The position numbers were made by a program, and so were the translations under genes. Below, piece by piece: positions 22,069 through 32,000 of a stretch of DNA of 38,065 bases (within the stretch, counting starts at the first letter, position 1; each line of letters begins with the position of its first letter). Below the pieces are notes generated by a model. The model ran no database searches, had not been told where the DNA came from, and saw only the letters and a list, made by a program, of their open reading frames with translations. The DNA lies in the NCBI GenBank assembly GCA_013115125.1, contig JABANN010000335.1:1-38065 (forward strand), read 5' to 3'. The DNA is from Perkinsus olseni. Lineage: Eukaryota > Perkinsozoa > Perkinsida.

Positions 22069-22396
22069 TCACAGAGACTCGCCGAAGTGTGCCCCTTCTA
22101 GCTCATCTGAACCAGCTGCCTTCTGGAATGGTCGTAGGGCAGTCGCACTGGTCCCCGCAGTGCTGTGGTACAGGACCACCGCGCAACAGCCGAGGCTGAA
22201 GCTCTGGCGTACAGCTACCCAGATGCCTTAGAGTAATCAGTTCGAGTTCGGCGAGGGTATCGTGGGGGAGAACGTCTTGCTCCCGCTGGACTTCCGATTG
22301 AAGGGTGTTTATCATACTCGAAATCTCTGACAACTCTAGCACTGACCACCCTCGGCTACTCGATCTCCTGGGATTCGGCCGTAATTGACAATCACA
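22069..22396 (-). CDS. Possible 3' exons of a small minus-strand gene
   Basis: Low confidence. An exon 22396-22219 followed by an intron (22218-22107) and a last exon 22106-22069 gives a frame ending RGWSVLELSEISSMINTLQSEVQREQDVLPHDTLAELELITLRHLDELEGAHFGESL. Donor and acceptor are canonical and phase agrees. The peptide is amphipathic-helical. Upstream (22400-22593) a Leu-rich hydrophobic frame could be a signal or anchor exon, but I could not join it convincingly. No family is recognised. Confidence 0.3.
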
Positions 22397-22606
22397 CTAC
22401 ATCGTTCAAAGAAAAACTTGTAAAGCATATGGACGGCTGCTTTGTCTACGAAACAACAACAATCCGTATAGCTTGATGGAATGGAGGGGCGAGCTAACTC
22501 CAGAATGTAATAGGCAGGAAGATGAGACGCAACAGTACGCAGGGTATACACTGCACCCATCAATAGCAGCAATAGAAGCACGAACAATGACACTAATGGA
22601 GTGATG

Positions 22607-22670
<64 letters not shown>

Positions 22671-22680
22671 AAGTAGTAGT
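22607..22680. repeat. (GTA)n microsatellite
   Basis: More than 20 GTA units with one interruption near 22670 lie 43 nt beyond the stop codon of the O-methyltransferase, in its likely 3' UTR or downstream flank. Confidence 0.95.
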
Positions 22681-22722
22681 ATTCTCGTCGTAGTCGCCGT
22701 TGTCGTCATTGCTGCCGTGAAA

Positions 22723-23567
22723 TCACTGTTTCTCGTCAGGACCTCTCTTCCTCACGATAGAGACTCCATCACAGATACATAGCATAGAATTCTCTACGCG
22801 ATCGTCAAGCATTATTTTCTTATTCAACCTGTCTATAGCTGACCCGTCTGCGTGTTGCCCATCGAGAACGGTTCCATGGAAGAAGGTATTATCAACAGCG
22901 ATAATACCCGTGGTAGGCTTGGCCAGCTTCAGAGCTAACTCATAATAGGTATCATAATCGGTTTTATTGGCATCAATGAATATGAAGTCGAAGGTGTTGG
23001 CAGCATCTTCGTCCTCGATCAACTTCTTCATACCAGCCACCGCGTTACCAATCCTTATCTCAATACGATCAGCAACGCCGAGTTCTCGCCAAAAGTCCTC
23101 AGCCTTCACTTCATCCAAAAACTCTTTACAAATATCCAGTCCGATGACTTTGCCGTCCTCACCAACACCTTGAGCAAGATACGCCGTGGTGGAGCCACGG
23201 AAGACACCTACCTGAGCAAGTTTGAGTGACACAGAACGAAAGAAACCGCCAGCTTGATTCGATGCGTTGCTCACCTCGAGAGCCTTTTTGGCTCCCATAG
23301 CCCGCAGAAATAGGCTAAAGAACTGCGCTTCATCGGGCCCACCAGCCATCACAGCCTGATCCCTCGAGGCAATCCTATCGTAGAACTGACGTTGTAGATC
23401 GGTTGCCCTGGAAGTGAGAGGCAGGGTATAGACGAAGCGAGAGCTGGTGTATGAAGAACCTCCTTCTTGTTGTGCTACCTAATCGAGTTGTCGTAATAAT
23501 ATTGAGTCAACTCGGGATGCTTGGCTATAGTGGGAGGACCAGCTGATTTGAGTTCTTGAGTGCGCAT
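22723..23567 (-). CDS. Cation-dependent O-methyltransferase (caffeoyl-CoA type)
   Basis: SAM-dependent class I methyltransferase of the CCoAOMT/catechol OMT-like family. It transfers methyl to a catechol-type hydroxyl with a divalent metal (family knowledge). Exons (descending): 23567-23479, 23443-23275 and 23211-22723, giving 248 aa, the usual family length. It shows HPELTQYYYDNSI (N-terminal helix), then MAGGPDEAQFFSLFLRAMGAKKALE. The SAM motif VGVFRGSTTAYLA follows, then VIGLDI and FDFIFIDANKTDYDTYYE with metal ligand Asp166, and VDN with Asp193/Asn194. Intron 1 is only 35 nt; without it the frame stops at once. Intron 2 (63 nt) is stop-free and in frame, but retention would split the SAM motif, so it must normally be removed. 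Start ATG 23567 is preferred; an in-frame ATG at 23681 is the alternative. The substrate is unknown. Confidence 0.92.
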
Positions 23568-24017
23568 ACTCGAACGTGGAGAATACAGGAAAGAGAGACC
23601 TACAGTTGTGGCACGGCCGTGAGATATGCCCAACGCCCAACATCTCGCTTCTTGTGCATCCCCATCGGACTTCCCCGGCACGCGTGCATCCGAGACCCTT
23701 CAATGAGGAATATTGGCTAGTAATCGTCCCAAAGTTACTCGAGGTCGCGGACGAAAGGCTAGGATTTTAGTGACCGATACATTCCGTTTTTCGGGGGGAA
23801 AACCAAGGTAGTCCGCTGCAGGAGACAGCTGTGTGTGCGTACGAAGCCACATGTGGAGGGACACGATGCTGCGTATTCAATGCACTTAATCTAACGCAGC
23901 ACAAACGACAGGACCAAGATCGGGATTACATAACAACAACATCGATAATCATCATCATCGCACCACAACATGTATGTATCGCATCGCCAAGGACGCGATA
24001 GCGCTAGTGTTGGCATG
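23568..24017. other. Intergenic region between O-methyltransferase and unknown gene
   Basis: 450 nt. The O-methyltransferase frame remains open upstream to 23681, so part of this may be its 5' UTR or an N-terminal extension. Otherwise I recognise nothing. Confidence 0.4.
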
Positions 24018-25496
24018 CTAGTCCCGCCGACTAGACTTCTTCGAATGCCGTCTGCACTTGCGGCAAAGCACTTTTCTGCCATCCGTTGACGGCACGTCAG
24101 CTTGTTTGAGCTCATCGGCTTGTTGGCCCTGCTGTTGCAGTAGCTCGGGTGTGACCGCCTCTGTTGCAGACTTCGCCTCTTTATCATCGTCAGCTCCCAT
24201 CGAGTTCTCTTGCTGAGCCTGTTTGGTCTTCTTTGATCCTATCTTCGTACAATGGTCATCATCAGCCTTGAGCGGTACCTGAGGGACAGTATACTACTGC
24301 ATTCGGAACACACGAATAGGTGAGCCTAGAGCTTCGAGGGCGGGGATACTCCGAATCACCCCGCCCGCAAGATTCAACGGTTGCAACATGCACGCACGAC
24401 CAGCAAACACGTTCTGCGCGCAGCGCACACTATCAGTCCCAAAACCCGTTGGGCACCTTGCCGGCCGACAACATCCGATAGGCTCCCAATATCAAAGGCC
24501 TCGCCGGGGCGGAAGGAGTGATTTCGTTGCTTGCTGCATCGTGAAGCATGTCTGGAAGACTTGCGTTTCGTTTAATAGGGTGCAGCACTGTTTGGAAATC
24601 ATGGTTGAACTGATGAAGTTGCCCGTCCTTAGTTGATCCACCTCCACAAGGTGATACCACGTGGACCTCCCTGAGAGAGAATTGAGAGCCACCACAGCAG
24701 TAGGAGGGGATATGCAGGGACCGGAAGACGGCCAGTGACGAGCCGACCTTACTCAGTGATCCTAGGGAGCGATTCCACACCAATAGGCGTAGCCATTGTT
24801 GGAGCCTTGGTTGCTGCCAACAGCCGAGCCTTGGCTGTGCTTCTCTTTTTCTTCTGTGAGTAGTTCTCACAACATGCAGCCGCCAGAGGATGACCATCGA
24901 ATTTGGTGACCAAGTTGTTGCACAGGTCCACCGTCGATCCCCGGCTAAGGGTACTCATGTTTGAGACAGATCGAGCAGGAGCTCTATCGCCGCTTGGTTT
25001 ACGGAATATCTGAGGCGAGCACGACAGCTCGCTACGGTATAACATCGTGGTATGCAATCCCCTCAATAAATCAGTCGCTCGATATATGGCAGGAAGTATG
25101 ACTTGATCTTTATTGCAGGTAAACTGAATCGCATGACCCTGTCAGCCGGATCTCGTTCGCGCTATTACAGCGGAAGCATTTCTATTCAATGCTATATGTG
25201 CACAATAACGGGCCATCCCTTCTTCCACCGAGAAACATGGTATGCAGAACCGCCCCAAGGTGGCGAACACGTTGATAGATGAAGCGGCAGCATTGCACGT
25301 CTACGGGGGGGTTGGGGTACTCCCTCGTGCTCACCGTGTGCTGCTCGCCTGGTAGTCCAATGACACATCTAGCCAAAGCTGCTTTCCTAGTGAATCCTCC
25401 AATGGGCCAACCACAGAATCTAGGCTTCCACAACCCGCCTTGTCCAACAACCTCTTCCCTAAATATTGAAATACTCTCAGCTGTGTTGATGGACAT
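24018..25496 (-). CDS. Unknown protein, six exons with ultra-short introns
   Basis: Not recognised. Exons (descending): 25496-25335, 25300-25169, 25138-24753, 24670-24457, 24413-24312 and 24278-24018, giving 418 aa. Introns are 34, 30, 82, 43 and 33 nt, all GT...AG, and every junction preserves phase while skipping stops. The N-terminal half is Cys-containing and globular-looking (KPRFCGWPIGGFTRKAALARCVIGLPGEQH, FATLGRFCIPCFSVEEGMARYCAHIAL, FTCNKDQVILPAIYRATDLLRGL). The middle is basic (ENYSQKKKRSTAKARLLAATK). Then comes EVHVVSPCGGGSTKDGQLHQFNHDFQTVLHPIKRN. The C-terminus is low-complexity acidic/Gln-rich and ends in a basic RKVLCRKCRRHSKKSSRRD, with a CxxC and a plausible nuclear localisation signal. 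The opposite strand is also open in places but gives no consistent spliced product. Confidence 0.6.
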
Positions 25497-26736
25497 GGGC
25501 CTACCTCTCAGCCAGGTCGTTGAAATTGACAGAGTTTAGAGGCTCATGGCCCTCCGTCAACGATCCTCCGAAATTGGAAGCGCCCAGGTGAAGCTGCAGA
25601 GACTTGCGATAAGCCATTTTAAGAAGATGACAGTCTTTGATGTAATAATTCGTCGGACTGATCGAACCCGTGGTTTGGTGGCCCCTCGAGACTAGACAAC
25701 TCGGAACTCCCGCTCTGTGACGATACTGACGAACTGGGGTGGTTACTCATACCACGATACGATTGAGACCATAACAAGAACCCCTACAGTAGTAATGGTG
25801 AGCAATGGTGAGAGTAAACGGCCGCGGATACGTTCACAGACACTCATTCCCCTTAAGGGCGGGGTAAACAGATCGTGCGATCGATAGGAAGACAACAGCT
25901 ATCATCAGATCTTGCGCACTTCAGCATCTTTCCATAACAGTCTTCATATCGCGATGCGCACAATCCATAATATCGATCGTAATGGCGCGCGCAATTATTC
26001 AGCGCAGTTCGTGCGGACGTGTTCAAGTTGTAGGGATAACTCTAAAATCACATTGAATATACTTCCGTGCAGTCAACTCATCTCGTGTATCGACAGCTAT
26101 GTGAGGACTCCTCAATGGCGCGTAATAGAATATCCAAGTTGGAGACTCTAACCCCATTGCAGATTTGATAGTGATGAATGAAAAATCCGAGAATGCAGTT
26201 CTACTCGTGGAGTTGCGGACTTTTGGTTCGTAGGGAGGGGTTGTTTCTTCGTCCGACTGCCTGTCAGTGAGAGACTCCCGTTAATTGATCCAACGTAATA
26301 TATCCTTCGTCTGAGTCAACTCTAACTTGTGATCTGGGTCTCCAGCTGGGCTGACTTCTTTCAGACACTGGGAGCTGCTATAGACGATCCGACGTATTAC
26401 CGCTGAGCGTGCAGCTGAATATACCTATCACGCTTCGGCACAATATCTGCTCGTATTCACGAAGCCAACGCTTGTTCGACGACCGAATCGCTCCAGCCAA
26501 CAGGATGATCCTCTGGGTTTCGTTTTTCCGACAACCATGGTCAACCAGTACACCCCAACTGAGACTATATGCTTCGATGTCATACTCAATGAACCCGGGC
26601 TGTGGTTTCCTGGTGTAACTAGCTGTCGTGTTGAGTCGTACATCAATATTTCGGCGTCTGTGTGCTCAACGCAGAGGGAAGACCGACAATGGAGGTTTAC
26701 CCATGCCTATAGTTCTTGGAAACCTTCCTTGCTGTG
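25497..26736. other. 1.2-kb region without a supported gene
   Basis: Only short open frames (up to 79 codons) on both strands, with no domain and no phase-consistent splice chain. It separates the divergently transcribed unknown genes at 24018-25496 (-) and 26737-28460 (+), so it should hold both promoters. No repeat stood out. Confidence 0.45.
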
Positions 26737-28460
26737 ATGCTGAGTAATGGCTACCGCGTTCATTCGAGCCCTCCTCGTCGACCGCCACCGCCGGCTCCGT
26801 CTACAGTCAATCCTCCCAGAGGGTACCAGACCGATACCTACAGCCGTCGGGATATGGGACAAGCTTTCCCTGATCGTAACGAGTACGATCATGGTAGCGT
26901 CTCCTCGGTGAGCATCATGTCGAGCCCTCCCGTGAACGATATGAGGGGTATGGAATCGGCTCCACGGCGTGGTGCCTCTGAGCCATATCGACAATTCGAG
27001 GCTGGGAGTTACGCTAACGGATTGATGGGGGATAGAGGTAAGGGTGACAGCGGGGGAGTCTAAAGTTATTCGGAACGCCAGCTGTTGCTCATTGATTCAT
27101 CCCGAATCATCGATATCTAGCTCAGAGGATAGGGAATGGCCCACTCAGTTCCTTACACTTCGGGGCAAGGAATCGCCTACCACCATCGTAGAGGCCCGGC
27201 CTACATGGAACAGGTACAACCAGCAGATTGTTCGGCGTTCCAATGCAGCGCATTCCGACTTAGGTCGCAGGGACTCTGGACGAGCGATACCCCGACATGC
27301 GTGGTCTTTACCATACCGCACTCTCACATGATCACTACCGTTCCGCGGACGCTCTCACCGACAGGGTAGCTGAGTATCATCTCCAACCTCGGGGCTTCAC
27401 TGGGAGGGCTGTGGCTGGTGGCTATGAGGTGCTACGACAAGAGCCCGTAGCGTCCTCGTACCAGAGGACGGGTCTGGAGAATAGCTCGAGGCGGAGTAAT
27501 GAGTTGCCAGCCACCGTCCGGAGGAAGGTAGAGGAAGATCCCTACGCATCTTCCCTCAAATACCAGGGTGAGCCCGACGGTGAAACGGATCCAGCCTTGA
27601 GGAACGGCTTCGATGATCGAGGAGAGGATGATGATAATGATGTCGACGATGGACGTGGTGATGCCTCTCACGTGAGCTGTTTCCCTCTGGGTTGGTCTAT
27701 TGCGACAAGGCTGATACCGTCTGGAGCCGTCAAGCGAGAATATGACATGTCAAGCAGCAGGCCAGGGTCGTCAGTCGATAGAGTCCGCCACGAGGCTATC
27801 AGATTCTTTCAAGTACTGATGTCTCCTGAGTCCCCTCACTTCCAGTTTACGGGAGATGGGTGGACCTTGAATGGCTTTATGTATCGCCTTACTAGAGATG
27901 ATGATGTTGGAGTGGTGGTACGACAGGTGGACGACGACAGCAAAGACTCCGATGGTGAGGGGGCTGCCCGAATACTTCTGAGTGTGATAACAAGAGATTC
28001 TAAGATGGAGAGAGGTCCATCGCCGAAGATGTTATCTGCGATTGATGCATGGGACTATGCCCTTCGACAGCTCGTTAATGGAGCTAGAGCACCCACGGTA
28101 GGCAGTCTCCCGGTGGTGTTGATACCATGGTTCAAGAATACTCCTGGTGTGTAACCATTGCTAGTTTTGACTCTCTATCAGGTACGGTCGGAGCGTAATG
28201 GAGCCTTCCGTATTTACCTGGATCAATACTACTTCCCCGGTATACCCGCCAGTGCTCTCCCGCCATGGACCAAGCTTAGCCGACCACCCAGTTCGGATCA
28301 ACCTGAGTATCTCACTACACGACAACTCACAGTTCCCGACCATATTCCAGCCCCTGCTGTAACAAATCCCCCTGGCGCCGGAACGTTCGTGAGGCTGGGT
28401 GTTAGTGATGCTCCCGGAGCATCTAGCTACGATGAGTACAAGGTGTGGTATGAAAAGTGA
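26737..28460 (+). CDS. Unknown protein, disordered N-terminus and C-terminal domain
   Basis: Not recognised. The best-supported chain is 27136-27213, 27264-28148 and 28182-28460. An upstream coding-looking stretch (26737-27037: Pro/Arg/Tyr-rich, SSPPRRPPPPAPSTVNPPRGYQ...MGDRG) probably belongs to it, but I could not find a phase-correct junction to 27136. The N-terminal part is disordered and rich in Arg, Tyr and Asp (FDDRGEDDDNDVDDGRGD). From about 27780 there is an ordered domain: VDRVRHEAIRFFQVLMSPESPHFQFTGDGWTLNGFMYRLTRDDDVGVVVRQVDDD..., then MLSAIDAWDYALRQLV, PVVLIPWFKN, and after the 33-nt intron RNGAFRIYLDQYYFPGIP. A stretch at 27670-27732 may be a further in-frame intron. Stop at 28460. 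Confidence 0.55.
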
Positions 28461-29059
28461 TTGGCATTGGTGATAGTTTCAGTGTGTTACATGTTGAGCC
28501 AACTGTAGCCGTTCAGGTCTCGTGGTCCTCGTCTTGAGCCCATGTCTGGTGCTTGCTCTGCCGCTTCTCTGAGTCTCGTTATGCTCTCCGTTACGTACAC
28601 ACAATCACCGTTGAACCTGAGGTAGAGGGGACAGAGCCCATTCTACTACCTGCATCACTGCAGTGTCGTCAGGATGCGCCCTATGAAAATTGATCACTTT
28701 TAAGCCACAACGTGACGAAGGATATAACCCGCTCTCTCAGGGGTCCTATGGTGACAGTAGCAGGTTTGGTATCTCCTCGGTGATTGTCTCCCACTTACTA
28801 TATGTGCCTGTTTCATGTCACAGTTGTTGTTGGGTTCTCGGAATACCCCAACGCTGTGTCAATTTATGAATCCTGGAGTGACTACAACGAGGAGGACTTC
28901 AGTGGAGTCCTCCTCGACAAATAATACAAAAATACAAAATTTGTATCCTTGTATTATTCGCACTAGTGAGAGTGCGACTCATCTCAGTACGATTCGTGGA
29001 TTACAAATAAATAATACAAGACTGCCTATCTTGAACTACGAGCAGTTTTATTGAATAGC
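28461..29059. other. Intergenic region with three consecutive stem-loops upstream of SMC1
   Basis: About 600 nt without a coding signal. At 28888-28975 three inverted repeats follow one another. The first is an 11-bp perfect stem (28888-28898 with 28906-28916, 7-nt loop). The second is a nested A/T-rich pair (28920-28929 with 28949-28958, and 28932-28938 with 28940-28946). The third is GCACT/AGTGC (28960-28964 with 28971-28975). They lie 85-172 nt upstream of the SMC1 start codon. Confidence 0.6.
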
Positions 29060-32000
29060 ATGACGGCTCCTCAAAATTCAGCAGAATTATCCGCTGAAAG
29101 CTCCGGAACATTGAACCCTACAGATGAGCCCGCTCACTATGTCTGGCAGGTGACGCATCCTTGGGTATCCTTCATGGTTGATCTCAGCCGATTTAGGTGC
29201 CAGAATACCCGAAGGTTGATAGATTGGACGGAGTCAAGAGATGCTACGTTACTGAGATTAGAGTGAACAACTTCAAATCGTATCATGGCGAGCATGTGTA
29301 AGGACCACCACCACCTAGGTAATCATCTTATCTCCAGCTTCTCTCAGGATACCTCTTACCATACCAGCGATTCCATTGATCACACAGAGCTCATCCACTG
29401 GTGACGATCGATCTGCTAATGAAGAAAGAGTGCCTCTCGCTCTGACGGGTGTCATAGGCCCTAATGGGAGTGGCAAAAGTGAGTTCGTACTCTGCCGCTC
29501 CCTCCTAGAGTGGTCCTCAGGCAACCTTCTCGATGCGGTGTGTTTCTGTCTATGTGTGGGAGCAAAAAGGCTTCGCAATGATCGGCTTAGAAGCCTTGTT
29601 AATAGTAACCGTACTATGGAGTCACAGGGGGACTGCACAGCCAGTGCATCCCTCACAGTGAGGATTGAGAGGGAGCTGCCACCAGGGGAGGGAGATGCTT
29701 CGATGTAGGGTTAACAACTGCAGTGTGTCCCTCTTCCTGTTGGCCCCTGCTGGTGTATGCACTGGCCCTTGTCCATTCAGGGAACATACCATAGTCTCGC
29801 ATACCACCTTTACCCGATCGGTTACCATAAAATCTGCGGATAATAACCCTGACCGGGGTGCGGATGACGAGACGCACCGTAATGACGATCGCGGTGCGGC
29901 AGGGGCGGCGGTCGGCTCCGTCTATCGGGTCAATGATAGGGCATGCACGCAGGCACAGTACAAGGAGGAACTCTCCAAGTAGTGGATTACTCTAGTATAT
30001 GACTTAACCCTTATCCATGCTCAGACACCATCTCGACGCCGATGCCTCGTTCTTTCTCGTGTTACAGGGCCAAATAGACAAGTTGCTCTCAAAGGATGAT
30101 GTATGCTAGCAGCACTCCTCATTGTGGTCGAGCACCTGGCTGACAGTGCCTCACTTGTGTAGCTTTAGGCGATGTCTATTACGAAGGCTATCGAATCGGC
30201 ATCGGGATCCTGGCGATACCGCAAGGATTATGATATTGTAGCCAAGAAGAAGGAGCATGCTCAGGACAATGTCACTAGGCTCACCGCTAAAAGGAAGCAG
30301 AGTAGATATCCTTCTACCCCTGCAGCTACAATGTACCCTAATGCTGCTTTAGTCAATCAAGAGCTCAATGCCTTGGCAGCTCAAGTACAGGAAGCGGACC
30401 GGTATAGGGACAAGAGGGCCGAGTTGGAGAGGAAGCAACTCGATAAGGTCACATACAGCCTATATGAAATTGAGAAGGTGGGGGGTCGTTACTTGATGAC
30501 CATCCTCTGATTTGTGGACTTCTTCAATAGGAGGCAGACGCCTTACTGGAATCCAGTGAAGGGTTACTGGAGAGTTATGAGGATGCTAAAGCAGCAGTAC
30601 AAGAAGCGAAGAGAAAGGAAAATGCCGCGGGAGAGGAGACGAAACTCTTGGCTGAGGAACATAAGCGCCTTCAGAACAGGTGACAATGAGTGTGTTGCCT
30701 GGCCGCTAGGAGAGAGTGGAGGCTATGGGCATCCTAGTATCTCATCTCGAAGTGCTTTGTTGGTTGTAGCCTGGAGAAGGTGCGGAAGAAGCAGGGGGAA
30801 GCGGAGATCACGGCGGCGGAATTGAGAGGGAGGAAGAAACAGCTTGTGAGCATCATCGGTCTGTAGTAGGGTTTGTATTCACCTCACGAACCGTACAGCA
30901 CGTCATTCTAAGAGGAAATTGAGAGTCACGCCGTTCTCCATCTTAGACAGTCAACGAAGCAAAGGCTGCAGCGGGGTTAACTGTTACCCGGGAGAAGCTA
31001 CAGAGCTTAGAAGAGAGGCTGCAGAATATTGATGATGAATCCGCCGAGGTCGGGAATAGTAGCGAGTTGGTGATGACAGTCAGTTGTTCAGATCGAAGCC
31101 TGTTTGGAAGCCTTGGCCGTCCGTCGGGATACGATAGATGATGAGATCGGTGGCGGCGTATTGACCGAGGAAATAGTCGAGGAGTGTGGGCGGATCAGCG
31201 AGACAGCTCAGGAAGTTGCTGGTAGGGCTCATGCTGTCTCGACGAGTTCACCAATTGAGCTTACCATTTCTGTCGCCACCATTGTTCTAGTGTGCTCGCG
31301 AGTACTGTTTCTCAGCCTCTATTGAGAGCTCCATTCGAGTAAGTAGGGAGCAGAGAATCTTGTTGGACCAATACATTGACGAGACGAAGGCAACGATCAC
31401 ACGCTTGGAGGAAACCCAGGGCATTAGACAGCGGGAGTCCCATGCTGCAGAGGCTGATATGAACGCCTTACGAGAGAAAATAAATGCAAGAGAGCTAGCC
31501 GTTGCAGAGGAGAGAAGGGAAAGAGGGGAGAGGAGAGAGGCTAAGAGCATGCTCAAGGAGCGGCTAGAGAAGACAAAGCAAGAACGCAGAGAGATCGTCG
31601 ATGAACTCTCGATAATGAGGGCTAATCATCGCGAGAGTGACAGGGCAGCTAAACTCAGGACCAATGTGAGTTCCCTGGGGGCCAGTACCCGTCTTCCCCC
31701 GCGACTTGGATCATGCTATATGGTGTCGCAGTTTGAATACTGATTCATGTCCTGGTGACGCCGGCTCTACCGCAGGTTGACCAACTCATTAAGGAAGGCC
31801 CAGTAGCGCGTCCCGACGCAAACTCGCTCAATTCGGCTGGGGGCGGTGATGGCCTGATCTTGGGGTTAGTATCGGATCTCGTACACCCATCACATAAGAA
31901 ATACTATCAAGCTATCCGAGCTGCTATCGGTCGGCAACACTTGGAGGCAGTTGTGGTGGGGAGTCGGAGGGATGCATTGGCCTGTATCCAATGGTTGAAG

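Noticed and set aside
23444-23478. Frameshift or pseudogene in the O-methyltransferase N-terminus
   Set aside because: A 35-nt GT...AG intron restores the frame, and similar tiny introns are needed in neighbouring genes.
24279-24311. In-frame TAG read as stop-codon readthrough in the unknown minus-strand gene
   Set aside because: A 33-nt phase-0 intron removes it and is the simpler explanation.
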